Below are positions 1 to 12,477 of a stretch of DNA of 64,000 bases, piece by piece (positions within the stretch are counted from its first letter, which is position 1; each line of letters opens with the position of its first letter). The stretch is from Echinometra lucunter. Its lineage: Eukaryota; Echinodermata; Echinoidea; Camarodonta; Echinometridae. The position numbers were made by a program, and so were the translations under genes. The notes below the pieces were generated by a model. The model worked only from the letters and a program-made list of their open reading frames with translations. It was not told the DNA's origin and searched no databases. The stretch is from NCBI GenBank assembly GCA_029962745.1, contig JAPZVO010000025.1:65520-129519 (forward strand). The letters are read 5' to 3'.

Positions 1-1122
1 TTTTGCACACGTTTCAGGCCATTTTAAGCAGTTCAAAAATTTGCGCGCGTTCGCGTCCGGATGCGCGTCATATGCGCGCGCACATCCCAAATAACGTTAA
101 AACGCCGTTTTTTCACTTGATTTGCATTCCTGATACTTTTCTTAACAATTTCCATCAATTTAGGACTGATTTTGACTAACCATAAGGTCGCACGCGCGCG
201 TCAAAGTTCAAAATTCGTGCGGGCGCCTATTGTGCAAATAATGTAAAAACACGCAAAGACATGCCCCTTTAAAATCTGTCATAGCTCCTTAGAATGCGTG
301 GAGACCCCCAATTTTTTTACATATTCTGAAAGCTTATGAGTTGTAGATGTGAATCCATGACAAATTTTTACTCTGTCGATGCTATGACGTCATCCTATTC
401 TTATGTGAACTCAAAATTTTGATTTTTAATTTTTGACGTTATATTTTTTCCTTTAACCGAGACTATCTCGCTTATTATTCATCGATTTTCCCTGAGATTT
501 CGATATGTTGTAGCTGAGACAATTCTCTACAAATATTTTATTCAGTGTTACTCATTTTGATGACGTTATCATGGTCTAAATTCACGATTAAAGGTACAAT
601 GTCAATTTTTCTCATTTTACGTGTATTCTCTATGGGACATGACCTTTACGTAATTCTCGATTCTACATTCTCGTCTTCTTTGATCAACATCTCCCTTATT
701 TCTACTTGATTTTCGCCCATCTTTAAGTATGTTGCAGCTGATAAAATTACCTATCTTTTTAAAGCAAGTGTCGAAAACATGTCGAAATTTTGACTGGAAA
801 ACCTGAAATTAGAATTCCGTTTTGAATCTACGTGTTATCTCTATGAGCTATCTCGCTTGTGGTTGGTCAATTTTCGCCAGGATTTTTATATGTTCTAGCC
901 GAGACATCACATCCTGCACAGCCAAGGCAAGGCAAGCAAGAGCAGATCCCAGGCATTGTTCCATTTTTTTTTTTTTTTTTTTTTTTAAAGTCCAGAGCTC
1001 CGGTCTATACCTAAATTTCACTCAATCTCCAGTTTGGAAGGGGCTACAGAGCTGAAAATGGCCTCATCTGATAGAGCAAAGAATTCTGCACAAAAAGTTA
1101 CACAGGCGCAAGGGCGTCAAAT
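1..1122. other. Unassigned AT-rich DNA with a diverged repeat
   Basis: No coding exon seen. The first 240 bases carry several CG-alternating words (gcgcgcgt, cacgcgcgcg) in otherwise AT-rich sequence. Three related stretches near 463-520, 689-745 and 849-905 share a pattern of 'tatctcgctt', then 'gattttcgcc', then 'atatgttNtagcNgagac'. They suggest a diverged tandem repeat with 160-225 bp spacing. A 23-base T run lies at 964-986. The short open frames here are not credible genes. Confidence 0.4.
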
Positions 1123-1622
1123 NNNNNNNNNNNNNNNNNNNNNNNNNNNNNNNNNNNNNNNNNNNNNNNNNNNNNNNNNNNNNNNNNNNNNNNNNNNNNN
1201 NNNNNNNNNNNNNNNNNNNNNNNNNNNNNNNNNNNNNNNNNNNNNNNNNNNNNNNNNNNNNNNNNNNNNNNNNNNNNNNNNNNNNNNNNNNNNNNNNNNN
1301 NNNNNNNNNNNNNNNNNNNNNNNNNNNNNNNNNNNNNNNNNNNNNNNNNNNNNNNNNNNNNNNNNNNNNNNNNNNNNNNNNNNNNNNNNNNNNNNNNNNN
1401 NNNNNNNNNNNNNNNNNNNNNNNNNNNNNNNNNNNNNNNNNNNNNNNNNNNNNNNNNNNNNNNNNNNNNNNNNNNNNNNNNNNNNNNNNNNNNNNNNNNN
1501 NNNNNNNNNNNNNNNNNNNNNNNNNNNNNNNNNNNNNNNNNNNNNNNNNNNNNNNNNNNNNNNNNNNNNNNNNNNNNNNNNNNNNNNNNNNNNNNNNNNN
1601 NNNNNNNNNNNNNNNNNNNNNN
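1123..1622. other. Assembly gap, 500 Ns
   Basis: Exactly 500 Ns, the same length as the two other gaps, so this is a placeholder rather than a measured distance. It interrupts the BEL/Pao fragment just inside its protease region. Apparent open frames running through the Ns are artefacts. Confidence 0.99.
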
Positions 1623-1949
1623 AGGGCAAAAGTATCGACAAAACCAGCACCAGCTCTTACTCGGACAGCAACTATAGGAAGTGCCACTCTCATGCCTCCG
1701 GCCCCTGTGGCACTGCTGCATGCTTTCAGCAAAGGTCTGCTGCTCCGTTACTTCAGGTTTCATCTCAGTTTCTGCTGGTTTATCCTGGGTCTCCTTGCTG
1801 ACATGTAGGAACCGAGTATGCTTTCGGCCACACCATACTGTGCTCATTAATTCACAACCCTTTATGACCTTCTTGGTACAAAATAACAGCACAAATCCCA
1901 CTTGAACTTGTCTATAAATATCAGCTTTATACCTGTGTGACTTACACAT
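1623..1949 (-). pseudogene. BEL/Pao LTR retrotransposon gag zinc-knuckle and aspartic protease fragment
   Basis: On the minus strand, 1949 down to about 1730 translates to a region containing CTKKVIKGCELMS followed by WCGRKHTRFLHV. This resembles the degenerate CCHC knuckle plus CGRKHxxxLH motif that ends BEL/Pao gag. In another frame the next bases give ATGAGGMRVALPIVAVRVRA and VDTFAL, the typical lead-in to the Pao-type retroviral-like aspartyl protease; the catalytic LLDxGS would fall in the gap. The two parts are in different frames, with the switch near 1725-1740, and the first knuckle cysteines are lost, so the copy is broken. I did not find LTRs, reverse transcriptase or integrase. The motif assignment is from family knowledge; the frame disruption is seen directly. 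Confidence 0.75.
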
Positions 1950-3389
1950 TAAACTGAACTTCTATCAACTAAAATATAGACCTCTTGTCTTAATGGATTT
2001 TACTGCACGCAACAGTGCCCAAACAATTTCAATTCCACTACTCAAATACCTATACGTATACAGTACATTCCCTATGCACTCCTCATACCGTAAGGCTTAT
2101 GGAATTACCTAACAATACACACAGGCACTGTGCAACACTATGAACAATTAATCACCAAATACTCTTACTTTGCACCCCAAATCATTTCAAAATATGCTTT
2201 ATACCATTATCTGATATCTCAACTACAAATTAAGGTACAATTCAACACTTACAACATTGAGCTTGCATGGATTAGCGTAAATTATTGGGGATTTGGGCAG
2301 TCTTCAAACTTCCCTCAAAGAAGATAAATTGCAGCCCAAAGGGAAAACGCCCTCAACGGCCAAAGGAAAATTCATCACGCCTCTGATGTCATCGCATTAA
2401 CACTAAAATCAAATGACAGATAGTTAAAACGCCATCTATCCGTAACACAGAGGTTACCACTGTCTTTCACAAGAGAGGTGGATTCAACTGAGAAGATCCC
2501 ATTCAATTCCAGCAAGAAATTATGAGTTTCAAGTGTATTCAGTCCCACATACTTCAGCAGCCCCTAATTAGTGCCTTATAATCTTATGCTGTTTCACCTA
2601 TAAAACAAAACAGATTTATGTCAGAATGATCAAAACTACATGTACAAGGCACCGAAAGTCAAGGATGTATGTGCTTATGCTAATGGGTAGAACAGAAGTT
2701 TGATAAGAGAGGAGAAAATGCAATTAAGTTATGAAGTTCACCTACCCTCAGGGTATCATATTGATATGGACAACACTCTACATATCAACCTCTGAAAAAA
2801 TGCACAGGTGTAAATCATTGCATATATTGCATTCCCAAGATCTTACATGATACAAAATACATGTACTGCTATTATTATTATACAATTTACATGATATCAT
2901 CACAGATGATACTTATTTATATTATATTGGATGGCTCTGAATGGGATACCGAATCGAAGATGCCAAACAATAGGTGTCCCTCCACTTTCGTTGTCTGAGC
3001 TTGACGTTCCGCCACCTCTGCAGTATTAATATCAAAAAAGAGAAAATAAAATTCACAAATCACTGTCAAAAAGATATTTCATGTTTCCTATTATTTTGGA
3101 AATAAAACTTGAACTTGAATTTGATTTTATATTAATCAATCACTGAATTGAGAGTGATGATTCTGAAACATATTTAAGAAAAGAAAGAAAGAATATCGTA
3201 AGTAGAGTCAGATGACAGCTGAAATGTAGCCGCAAATCATTCCCCCCCCCCCCCCTTAGTATTTTGGCTATATGAGAAAGTTTTACAAATTTATGTCAGT
3301 GATTCCCCAGATCAAACGGTGATTTCTGTCTACTGTGGCTGTAGCCCAAGCCCAACGGGTACCGGTGCCAAAGTTGCTGCCACGGGGAC
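1950..3389. other. Unassigned DNA, no gene found
   Basis: AT-rich with no recognisable coding exon or terminal repeat. A minus-strand open frame of about 60 codons at roughly 2374-2560 reads smoothly (starts ...YVGLNTLETHNF) but matches nothing I know and has no clear splice sites. It could be a diverged upstream part of the BEL/Pao element. A 14-base C run lies at 3242-3255. Confidence 0.4.
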
Positions 3390-6300
3390 CAGCCAGTCTG
3401 CAGGTCCCCCATGTAACTGGTATGCATGAACGGAACAGGGTCTGCATATTTAATGAGTTTGAACCTGTCAGAACACTACTTTCAAATTTGCCCTTGGTGC
3501 TCTAATACTTTATCAAATTTGATGTTTTTGGTATTTATGTACAGTAAAGACGATTAAACAATCTCTTATGCCGTGTATTTGAGTTTAATGAAAAATTTGG
3601 GAAAAAAGGTGAAATTCTTGGTCCAAAAAATGATACAAAAAAGATTTTTTTCACCTGCCAAAAGTTGCCATTTTGTAAGGCTTTTTGTAAATGACCTCAA
3701 ATAATTTTCACATGGCCACAAAGCTGAATGTCTATGCTTTATGAAAATACCCATTTTAACACATGATGTAATTTAATCGGGTCAAGAGCACTCTTTACAC
3801 AGACCAAGTGCAATTTTCAGCCCAAAACCATAAATACTGCTCTGTGATTGGTCCATTCAGACCCTACACTCATCATGGAATCCTAATGTAGTAGCGCACC
3901 ACAGGGGGGGGGGGGGGGTGCAGGTCACAGTCACACTAACAGAAGACAAGCACTCAGGTAACGTAGGTTTGTGTGGGGTTTATTACCAGATCCAAACCAA
4001 GGAAATCGTGAAGAACAAGAAAGAAAACCTCTGCAAATATAGCAAAGAACAAAGAACAATAAGAACATGTTAACATCTATCTGTTTACAGAATGAGTAAA
4101 ACATTTTTTTTTTTTTTTTTTTTTACAATTCATCACATAGTACACCCATCAATTCTTGTTCTTGTTTTTGCTATGAAATAAAGGCAAAGTTTCAATAACA
4201 AGCCATCTTTGTCTACCTTGTCATTATTGTTGTCGTATTATTTCCCTTTTAATTATCTGGTATGCATTAAGCATCTCTAATGAACAATCTCCAAAAACTA
4301 CAAAAACACTTGGGGAGAAAATATGTAAGCATGCCACTGAGTAAACCAACACATTTACACTGTATATGTATCATATATCAAAACTTCTCCAAATAGAACA
4401 TCATCTTACATACACATATATCGGACATCCTGACTTACCCAACTAAACAAACACCAACTCCCCTGGAATTGTTCTGAAGCAACAAGTATGGTAGTAGGCA
4501 CCTAAAAGGCATAAATGGAAAGGATCATGATAGATCCACTTTACCCAGTAATACACTGTATTATAATTTATATGTCTTTTTACTCATGTATATCCTGAAC
4601 TTGTCAATCCTTTCAAACAAGTTTAAATCACAATTGGAAATCACCACATTCACATAGCTGCATTCGTGCAATTGTCATCTGGACAAAAGGTGATAAGAAT
4701 TATCAACAGATAACATTCCAATTAACTCCACAGGCTATAAACAACATTTGTATTTCTTTTCTTTTGATAATCAATACATTTTTATGTAGGTTATTTAAAC
4801 AAATTTGATAAAACCCAATGTATCCATTGCAACATCCATCTCATGTACACTGTTACAACAAACTAAGTGCAACATTGTTGCTGTTCTTCTCGTAAAAGGG
4901 CTAATCACAAACCCAAGGATAAACAAACTCGATCTCGACTTCTACCCTACTAACACCAGCTAAGGGTACTGACCTCGCATACCTTATTCAGCTCGACCCA
5001 GGCCCTCTCCTCGTTCTTTGACCAACATCACCCTGACCTCGAACGGTGATGTCCACTTCAGCACCTCACTACGTACGTCACTGAAGCACCTTAAACCAAA
5101 TAATGGGATCACAATAATAATGACCCACTAGATATTGCACTTGTACTGAATCTGTATCATTAATATCATACTTAAAATGATAAATGTTCTGCTTGAACCT
5201 TAACAGTTACAATAATATTTACAGTCTGTCCCTATGAATTGTCAAACACATCATTAATTTCTCAATCAACCAAACTTAAAACATGTTACTGAACTTTGTA
5301 TTTCAATCTCTCATCTACTGTACCTTTAAATCTTTATACATAGCTAACTCACAATTGGGTCCGATGCTAAGACTATACAATCTAATCCATGAACCTGGAC
5401 CCTACTCTTTTATCATGGTCCTGACCTCAATTTACAATTTATTCTCTCGACCACAGAAATATCATATCTTCCCATACATGGCTTAAAGATTCAATAGAAT
5501 AGAAACACTACCGCCTTTGATCTACATGAATCCAAAACACTTCATTCTGAACAATTCTCATTCAATGTCCATACAAAAATTCAGCCGTCCCATAAGTGCG
5601 ATTAACTTAATGCTACGAACACATTTCCCATGTACTGTGAATGTGCTATCGTGCGCGTAGTGCACAAATTTGCATGACAAACAAACTTCCCTTCACAAGT
5701 TTTAACAGTTTTCACTCATAGTCAAATCAACATTTTGAACTCTAATTATGATAAGTTTATGTGAACTAAGTTACATAATTTAACATAACTTTGGAACACC
5801 TCTCTTAAACATAAACTCTCAGCTAATTCCCGTTAGCTGGCTCGATCACCGGGAACCATCTCTCGAGCTACGGCTCTCGCCTACTCAAACTTTTCCTTCT
5901 AACCCTCTCACTAAGATAGCCTAACCATTATCCTTCCCTCAACTTTGTTACTCTTATATTTATTTATTTATCATCAGTCCACCTATCACATCGTTTAAAC
6001 ACATATTTTCTCTCTCTTATCTTTGCATTTATTCAGTATTACTACTAGTGTTCATCATAAAAACCAACAATTAATGGGTAAAATCGCACTATTTCTATTA
6101 CTTGCGCATGTACTTCACTCTCACATATCAATTAAAGTGATAAGGTGTTACTCTCTATCGTCTGCGCTGTTGCCTTGACAGAACACAATTTATGACTTTC
6201 TTCGTTGACATTGACCTACTTCTTACTAAGGTATCTCTGCATCAACAATTATGAAAGAATAAAAAAAACTTATTTATTTACAATCAGCTATCATAATCCC

Positions 6301-6885
6301 ACACTAACGGTCACTTACTGAGTCACTGAAGGTCACACTCGTGTGTGGTAATCTTTTCAAAACAACCGCACTGGCATGTTTCTGGCCTTATTCAGCCAAT
6401 CAGAACACTGGATTTCATGCTGATCAAAAAATCCAGAAATCTCATCCTGAACTTCCTTGGGAAAGGTGTGTTCTTGACCCGATTAAAAGGTGCCCCACAT
6501 TAAGAATGGTATTTTGAAAAAGTTCAGACTTTCAGCTTTATTTTGATGTAAATATTTTTTTGTGCTCAAAATAAAAACGTTTTGCACAATCTGCAAGAGA
6601 AGTGAGAGGAAGAGAATTATGCTTTGAAGCATCTTTTTCACCTTGATTTACAACATATTTCCCCAAATATATTATCAAAATGAATACAGGAATGTGAAAG
6701 TGTGATATTTACTCTTTTCAGTGGTGTATCAACCAATGATTTTACTTGATGATAAAGTAGTTAAATTCTTCAGAAAGAAAGTCTCATAATTCATGAGATT
6801 TGACCGGGTGGAAGATTTGGCCACGAGAGCATTTACGTGAATCCTGCTTATTTGCTCATTAGCATATGACCTGCAGACTGGCTGG
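3390..6885. mobile_element. Old element with diverged inverted arms
   Basis: Short identical or near-identical words recur in inverted orientation and in the same order at both ends: 'cagccagtctgcaggtc' (near 3393 and, reversed, near 6878), 'tttaatcgggtcaaga' (near 3773 and, reversed, near 6473), and a 'ctgtgattggtccattcag'-like word (near 3845 and, reversed, near 6390). This fits arms of about 480 bp around a 2.5-kb interior. The interior (3870-6385) has no coding exon I recognise. It is markedly poor in G on the plus strand between about 4.4 and 6.3 kb, and contains a G15 run at 3904-3918 and a T run near 4106. Class unknown; arms are heavily diverged. Confidence 0.4.
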
Positions 6886-6989
6886 GACGTACCCGCCCAG
6901 GCTGCTCTGCTCTCTCCCTAGCCCCTGTCAGTGGCAGTGCCATGAACTTGATGAAGTATTAACTGAAAAAGTCCAGGAAATTACGAAGT

Positions 6990-7246
6990 AACACTTGAAC
7001 TAAAGCAGCACTACATTAAAGCCCTTAAAGCCCTCCGTAAGAGGTATGCCTTAGGAGGACGCTTACCCTTAAAAGGGAGAGACGAGTGTCCCGTATCCAC
7101 CCGATTCGTCAAGAAGGAATCGGGAGGATGCATTCCCCGCCGGACTTGGGTGTCAGCAGCTAGAAACCAATCGGATTGGTGGCCGACATCAGCCTGCGAA
7201 GATGCATCATCCTTAGAGAAGCCCGACTGAGAGGCCTGATCTTATG
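6990..7246. other. Locally G+C-rich segment of unknown origin
   Basis: About 230 bases that are much richer in G+C than their surroundings and abut the 16-bp-unit array that follows. Contains small inverted words such as 'cccgattcgtcaagaagg' and 'aatcggattgg'. It has no tRNA boxes, no rRNA signature and no open frame worth calling. It may be the unique part of the neighbouring foldback element. Confidence 0.3.
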
Positions 7247-7250
7247 AAGG

Positions 7251-8546
7251 ACAGAAGATTCGATAGTGCGAAGGTTCTAGGAGTCCGATAGTCAGGTCTG
7301 ATAGACCGACAATATATAGAAGGTCCGATAGTTAGCGGGTCCGATAGACTGACACCAAATAGATAGAAGGTTCGATAGATCGAATATACTCGAGGGTCTA
7401 ATAGACAGAAGGTTCTATAGACCGAATAGGAAGGAGGGTCCAATAGTCCGAAGGTTCTATAGATCAAATGACCAACGGGTCCGATAGTCAGAAGGTCCGA
7501 TAGACAGAAGATTCGATAGTGCGAAGGTTCTAGGAGTCCGATAGTCAGGTCTGATAGACCGACAATATATAACACAATGCGTTTTTCGTATTGTTTATTT
7601 AATTAGATTTTTAGAGTTATTTCAATTAAAGGGACATGTACGTAATGTCTGATCTTCCAATCTTGCAATCAACCAATGACACTAATATTCTTATGGGGTG
7701 GGGCTAAGGGCTAGAATCCCCTAAAAATGTTCATTATGAGTATGACATTAAACCCCTGTATTGAACTTCTTGACTCGGCAACAATATTTAGTTAAGAGCA
7801 ACTCTAGGGAAGTGGTCTTTTTTTGGCTAGTAGCGCAAGCTGTGGGAGGAGGCGTCCCCCCTCAGCGGGAGGACGTCAGGCGTGGTTCTCCGGGTTTGCT
7901 TTGGGGGGCTCAACCCCCCCCCCCAATGATAATTCTTATAGGCAATTTCAATTACATATGACATTATAATGACATAATAATGACATTGACGAATATCCCC
8001 AAGTAATAATAATAATTATAATAATAATGATGATGATATGAATACGTTAATTGCTCAAAATGTATTTCTAATCATGCCGATAAAAAACCCATTTTGGATT
8101 TATCTCCCCCTTCATTATAATTCTATAGATAATATGAACACAAAGACCTCTGTGACCCTTGACCCTTTGACCCCAAAATCTAAATCAGATCATAGTCATT
8201 TCCCAAAATGACCCAAGTTTTAAGTTGATCCGTCAAATGGTTCTCAAGTTATCGCCAGAACGGGAATACAGGACGGACTGAAGATCTGCAAACTTATCTC
8301 CACTAATTTTACCCACTTATTATTTTACTACTTGTTTTACTTATTGTCGGTCTATCGGACCTTCTGACTATCGGACCCCGTTGGACATTCGATCTATAGA
8401 ACCTTCGGACTATTGGACCCTCCTGCGATTGGGTCTATAGAACCTTCTGTCTATTGGACCCTCTCGTACATTCGGTCTATCGAACCCTCTATCTATTGGG
8501 TGTCGGTCTATCGGACCCGCTAACTATCGGACCTTCTAGCTATAAG
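7251..8546. mobile_element. Foldback element with arms of ~16-bp degenerate units
   Basis: The left arm (7251-7571) is a run of variants of 'gaaggtccgatagacc'. The right arm (about 8340-8546) is the same family in reverse complement ('ggtctatcggaccttct'). Together they form a foldback of 1.3 kb with a non-coding interior. Within the left arm a 68-base block at 7251-7318 is repeated exactly at 7504-7571. The interior has a run of GAT/AAT trinucleotides near 8005-8040 and a C11 run at 7914-7924. The long open frames across the arms come from repetition (RTFCLLDP-like repeats), not from a gene. Confidence 0.7.
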
Positions 8547-9014
8547 GCTGTAACCGTGGTTACTGACCCGTTAAGCCATTCGCCTCCCCCGTCGCCTCGT
8601 ATTGCGTGTGACGGCAATACAGAACTTGTCTCTTACCGGATGAGTTTACTGTCATTCAACATGACGTCAAACTCAATACGGGTCGGGTCTCACTCTATAT
8701 AGGTGAGCCCTAACTTACCCATATTTGAAGCCCTGAGGAAGATTATGTTGGTGCGAGATAAAATCTGGCACCATAATCTCCAACCACTAAGCGAGATCCC
8801 CCCCCCCCCCCCCCGTGGAGGGTGCATTGGCCGAACAAGACGAATGACATAATTATCTGAAAGAAGAAACAAGAGACAAGTGTTAGAAATAATACAATTC
8901 TCAAAATAAGCATACTACAGAAGGCAGAACAACAATAATAAAAGCCAGCTCCAAAGGGAGGGGAGAAGAAACTCCTAACTCAGAGTGAACAACTGCCTTG
9001 TAAATAATAATCAG
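8547..9014. other. Unassigned spacer with C17 run
   Basis: No exon or terminal repeat recognised. A pure C17 run lies at 8798-8814. Confidence 0.4.
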
Positions 9015-9172
9015 ATATACCATGCATTGAGAAGTTCTAGTTGGAATTATGGATTCTGAGGTGACTAGCATAGCACTATTTTCTGAGGGGCGCAGCCCCG
9101 AAGAAAATAGTGGCTATGCCATTCACCGAAGAGTCCATAATTCCAAATAGAACTTCTCAGTGCATGGTATAT
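9015..9172. repeat. 158-bp near-perfect hairpin (palindromic MITE-like)
   Basis: Starts 'atataccatgca' and ends 'tgcatggtatat'. Both halves also carry 'gagaagttct' and 'agaacttctc', and 'agcatagcactattttc' opposite 'gaaaatagtggctatgcc'. The turn is the short G+C-rich 'ggggcgcagcccc'. Nearly the whole unit folds on itself. It is either a small palindromic transposon relic or a source of long double-stranded RNA if transcribed. Confidence 0.75.
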
Positions 9173-9608
9173 TTGATTTATATCCTACAACACAAGTGAC
9201 AAAATGTACATAAAATAGACTCTAGTAATAATAGAAATCAAATTACAACATTTGCTCATTTTGTATATTCACACAAGGTCATTGTTTTAAGCCAACGATG
9301 AAACATTAACGATGAAAATTTGAACTGTTGAACGAAGTGAGCAAGAAACAATGAAAATTTGAAAACTCGAACACGTTTACAATGTCCATAGTTTCATGTT
9401 TCAATTATTTGTTGTAAATATTTACAACTCACCCATGAAAAGTGATTGAGTGTGGGTGGAATAGTCGTCGTACGATGTCATGTCATGCACACATAATGCA
9501 ATGCAGTGCAGTGTGCAGCGCAGCAGCTAGCACTAGGTGTTCGACTCGCTCAGCGCCTCAGTCGATCATTTTCAGATATCGATAGCTAAATAGCTCGTTA
9601 TCGTAAAA

Positions 9609-9660
9609 AGTGACGTCAGAATCTCAGTATAGCAAAAAATATACCGAGATTGATGTCACT
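9609..9660. repeat. 52-bp inverted repeat containing TGACGTCA
   Basis: 'agtgacgtcagaatctcag' at the left pairs with 'ctgNNattgatgtcact'-type sequence at the right across an 8-base loop. The left stem contains the palindrome tgacgtca, the CRE/ATF consensus, but nothing shows that it is regulatory. Confidence 0.6.
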
Positions 9661-10481
9661 CCATATGCATTCTTCTTTCATGGTGAAATTATTTTTAGTC
9701 ATATGAAAAGTTCTCGACCAATCCTAGCTAGATGAATTTAAGACGTAAAAGCTTACTAAATGCGCGAACCCTAACAATGGCTACTTACACCTAGCGGAGA
9801 GAAGTCCCGGTGAGTGTGTACAAGACACCGCCTGTGTGCAGGCTTCGAAGGGGAAGAATAACGGCAAAAGAATTAGATCAAAATACAGTTAAAAGAAGTG
9901 ACTTATAAAAGGTCCGTCGAACCAAAATGTAAATTAATTATTGGTGGATGGAAAAACGAATTTCAAGCAAACCAAAAGCGCTTATTGAGTGTAAAACGTA
10001 ATTTAGCGTTGGTACTTAGCTGAAATACGTGTGTCTTCTCTGACGGTCGAGAGCGGAAGAGGAAGAACATGGGCGCCTGCTCGCCCATGATTGGTAGATA
10101 GGGAGGGTGCTACTTTTCGAATGACGGCTTAGTTCGGGGAACTAGCAAATAGGTGAATACATTGATTTATTGCTGTAAATTTAGTTTGCAACTGATAAAA
10201 GGTTATTCACAAAACCTTACTAAGCCCAGCTGCTTCCTAGCCATAGTTATAGTTGATGGAGGACAACTATAACCTATTAGTTTGTAACGAAATCTACATT
10301 TAAACTGGAGACTGTAAGGTAATATTAGTGGAAATTTTAGTTTATAGATCAGTTGGTGTCGTCATTAAAAAAAAAAAAGATTATAATATTCCGTTCGATT
10401 TGTATAGCACATATCACGTTATTATCTAAGATCTCCATGTGCTTCCAAAGGACTTTGGATATTATTACCCTGGCTTTAGCC
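9661..10481. other. Unassigned DNA, no gene found
   Basis: No coding exon recognised on either strand. There is moderate G+C around 10030-10130 and a run of A near 10368-10379. Confidence 0.35.
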
Positions 10482-11919
10482 CGTTACCAAACATGCCAAA
10501 TGAGTTGTGCACCAAATTTCATGCTTGAGTGAGCAAGAGGTGAAAATGGCAAAAACTGCAGTTTTGACATCTTTTGCGCGGTGAAATTGATCAAATGCAG
10601 AGGAATTCATGTTTTGAAGCGGTGGTTTCAACTTTTGCAATTGGTACCTATTAATTCACGGTTGAATGAACACATAATAAAAACAGAAATTCACCATGTT
10701 GAAATTATAGCCTTATTTTTATGCACTAAAAATCTTATTGATAACATTTTTAGCATGTTTATATGACCAGTGTACATGTATCAATGATCTCATAGGATTT
10801 AATTGAAAGTTCACGCTTCAATGAGCACGTGGGGCTGGAAAAGCTCTTCTTTCACCTGTCGACCAAAATTCAATTGGTTAATGAGGTTAATCATCATAAT
10901 CTGATTTGATTTTCATTGAAATCCCGATCTCTTACGCTTCAGCGGGCAAATAAGACAAGAAATTAGTGCAATGAGGTGAAAGTTTAGGGCGTTGTCCCTG
11001 CTCCGTGCCGCATCGGTTAATTAATTTGGTGTAAGATCCTTTTAGTTAGTGACCTCAGGGAGTTATGTGGTTATGTGCCAAATTTCATGAAAAAACTCGC
11101 AGTAGAATAAACAATAATCATCGACGAAAATAAGACTTCACTTCTGTTCAAATTCTGCTCCCTAACTGTACATAGTGTCAATTAGAGGGGAAATATAAAA
11201 TGAAATCTGGCCTATTTTCATTGGTGATTATTGTTCAGTCTACTGCGAGTTTTTTCATGAAATTTGACACATAACTCCCTGAGGTCACTAACTAATAGGA
11301 TCTTACACCAAATTAATTATCCGATGCGGCACGGAGCAGGGAAAACGCCCTAAACTTTCACCTCATTTGCATAATTTTCTTGTCTTATTTGCCCGCTGAA
11401 GCGTAAGAGATCGGGATTTCAATGAAAATCAAATCAGACGAACTCCCCAAGAAGACTTATGATAATTAACCACATTAAGCAACTGAATTTTGGTCGATAG
11501 GTGAAAGAAGAGCTTTTCCAGTCCCACGTGCTCATTGAAGCGTGAACTTTCAATTATATGCCATGAGATCATTGATATATGTACACTAGTCATACAAAAT
11601 GCTAAAAATGTTATTAGATTTTTAGTGCCCCAAAATAAGGCAATAATTATGTTTTTCATATAAACATGCTAAAAATGTTATCAATAAGATTTTTAGTGCA
11701 CAAAAATAAGGCACTAATTTCAACATGGTGATATTTTGTTTTCATTATGTGTTCATTCAATGGAAATGCTGCAAACACCCTTCCAAAACATGAATTCTTC
11801 TGCATTTGATCAATTTCACCGCGCAAAAGATGTCAAAACTGCAGTTTTTGAAATTTCCACCTCTTGCTCAGTCAAGCATGAACTTTGGTGCACAACTCAT
11901 TTGGCATGTTTGGTAACGA
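10482..11919. mobile_element. 1.44-kb foldback element, arms 650 and 706 bp
   Basis: The left arm 10482-11131 is the reverse complement of the right arm 11214-11919, with an 82-base loop. Matching landmarks include 'cgttaccaaacatgccaaat' at the outer left edge, 'caaaaactgcagttttgaca' inside it, 'gcaaataagacaagaaa', and 'ctgctccgtgccgcatcgg' near the loop. Identity looks around 90%. The right arm is longer mainly because a block around 'gctaaaaatgttat...tttttagtgc' occurs twice (near 11600-11650 and 11665-11715) but only once at the left. No transposase is encoded, so it is probably a non-autonomous foldback. Confidence 0.85.
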
Positions 11920-12477
11920 ATAAAATTTGTTGCATGCCTTCAAATGCAGAAAACTTAAAGTATGTTCCAATATCACTGCATCAAAGTCATGGCACGAGGC
12001 TTGTGAACTTTTAAAAAATAGCATATTTGTCGTGTGCTCTGAAGCGTGACTAAAGGGTTTGCCCTGAATTTTCCATGAAATGTAGCTGAGAAGTATAGCT
12101 ACGTGATTAGTTGTATTCAGATTTCATCATAGGTTCCTGATCTAAAAAATACAGGGATATGTTTTAGGGGGAACTAATTATTTGTGTGTTTAGAGTGGTA
12201 ATAGTTGCCACCTATAAAAAGTGTGCAACTACATGTACATAATTCAGCTGACAACTAAGGTTTACTTGGCAACTAGCTTAATAAAGTTTCATGAATATGG
12301 CAACAGGTGTCTTGCTATATCATTGCACTTTATAATGAATCTCTTATTTACAAAATTGTGCTGATTATCATACTAACAAAGAGGTTTCCTTTTAACCATG
12401 TTAAACATGTCATTTAATGATCAACAACATTACAGTCAACTCAATCTCCATGATCTCTGCTATCTGCACATATCTTC
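11920..12477. other. Unassigned DNA before a gap
   Basis: AT-rich. No exon, terminal repeat or array recognised. Confidence 0.35.

Noticed and set aside
1034..1949. Long open frames on both strands across the first gap (up to 283 codons)
   Set aside because: Most of their length is Ns. Only the real minus-strand sequence 1623-1949 supports a call, and it is frameshifted.
7213..7575. 120-codon minus-strand frame with YRTFCLLDP repeats
   Set aside because: Translation of the 16-bp-unit foldback arm; no codon-level constraint.
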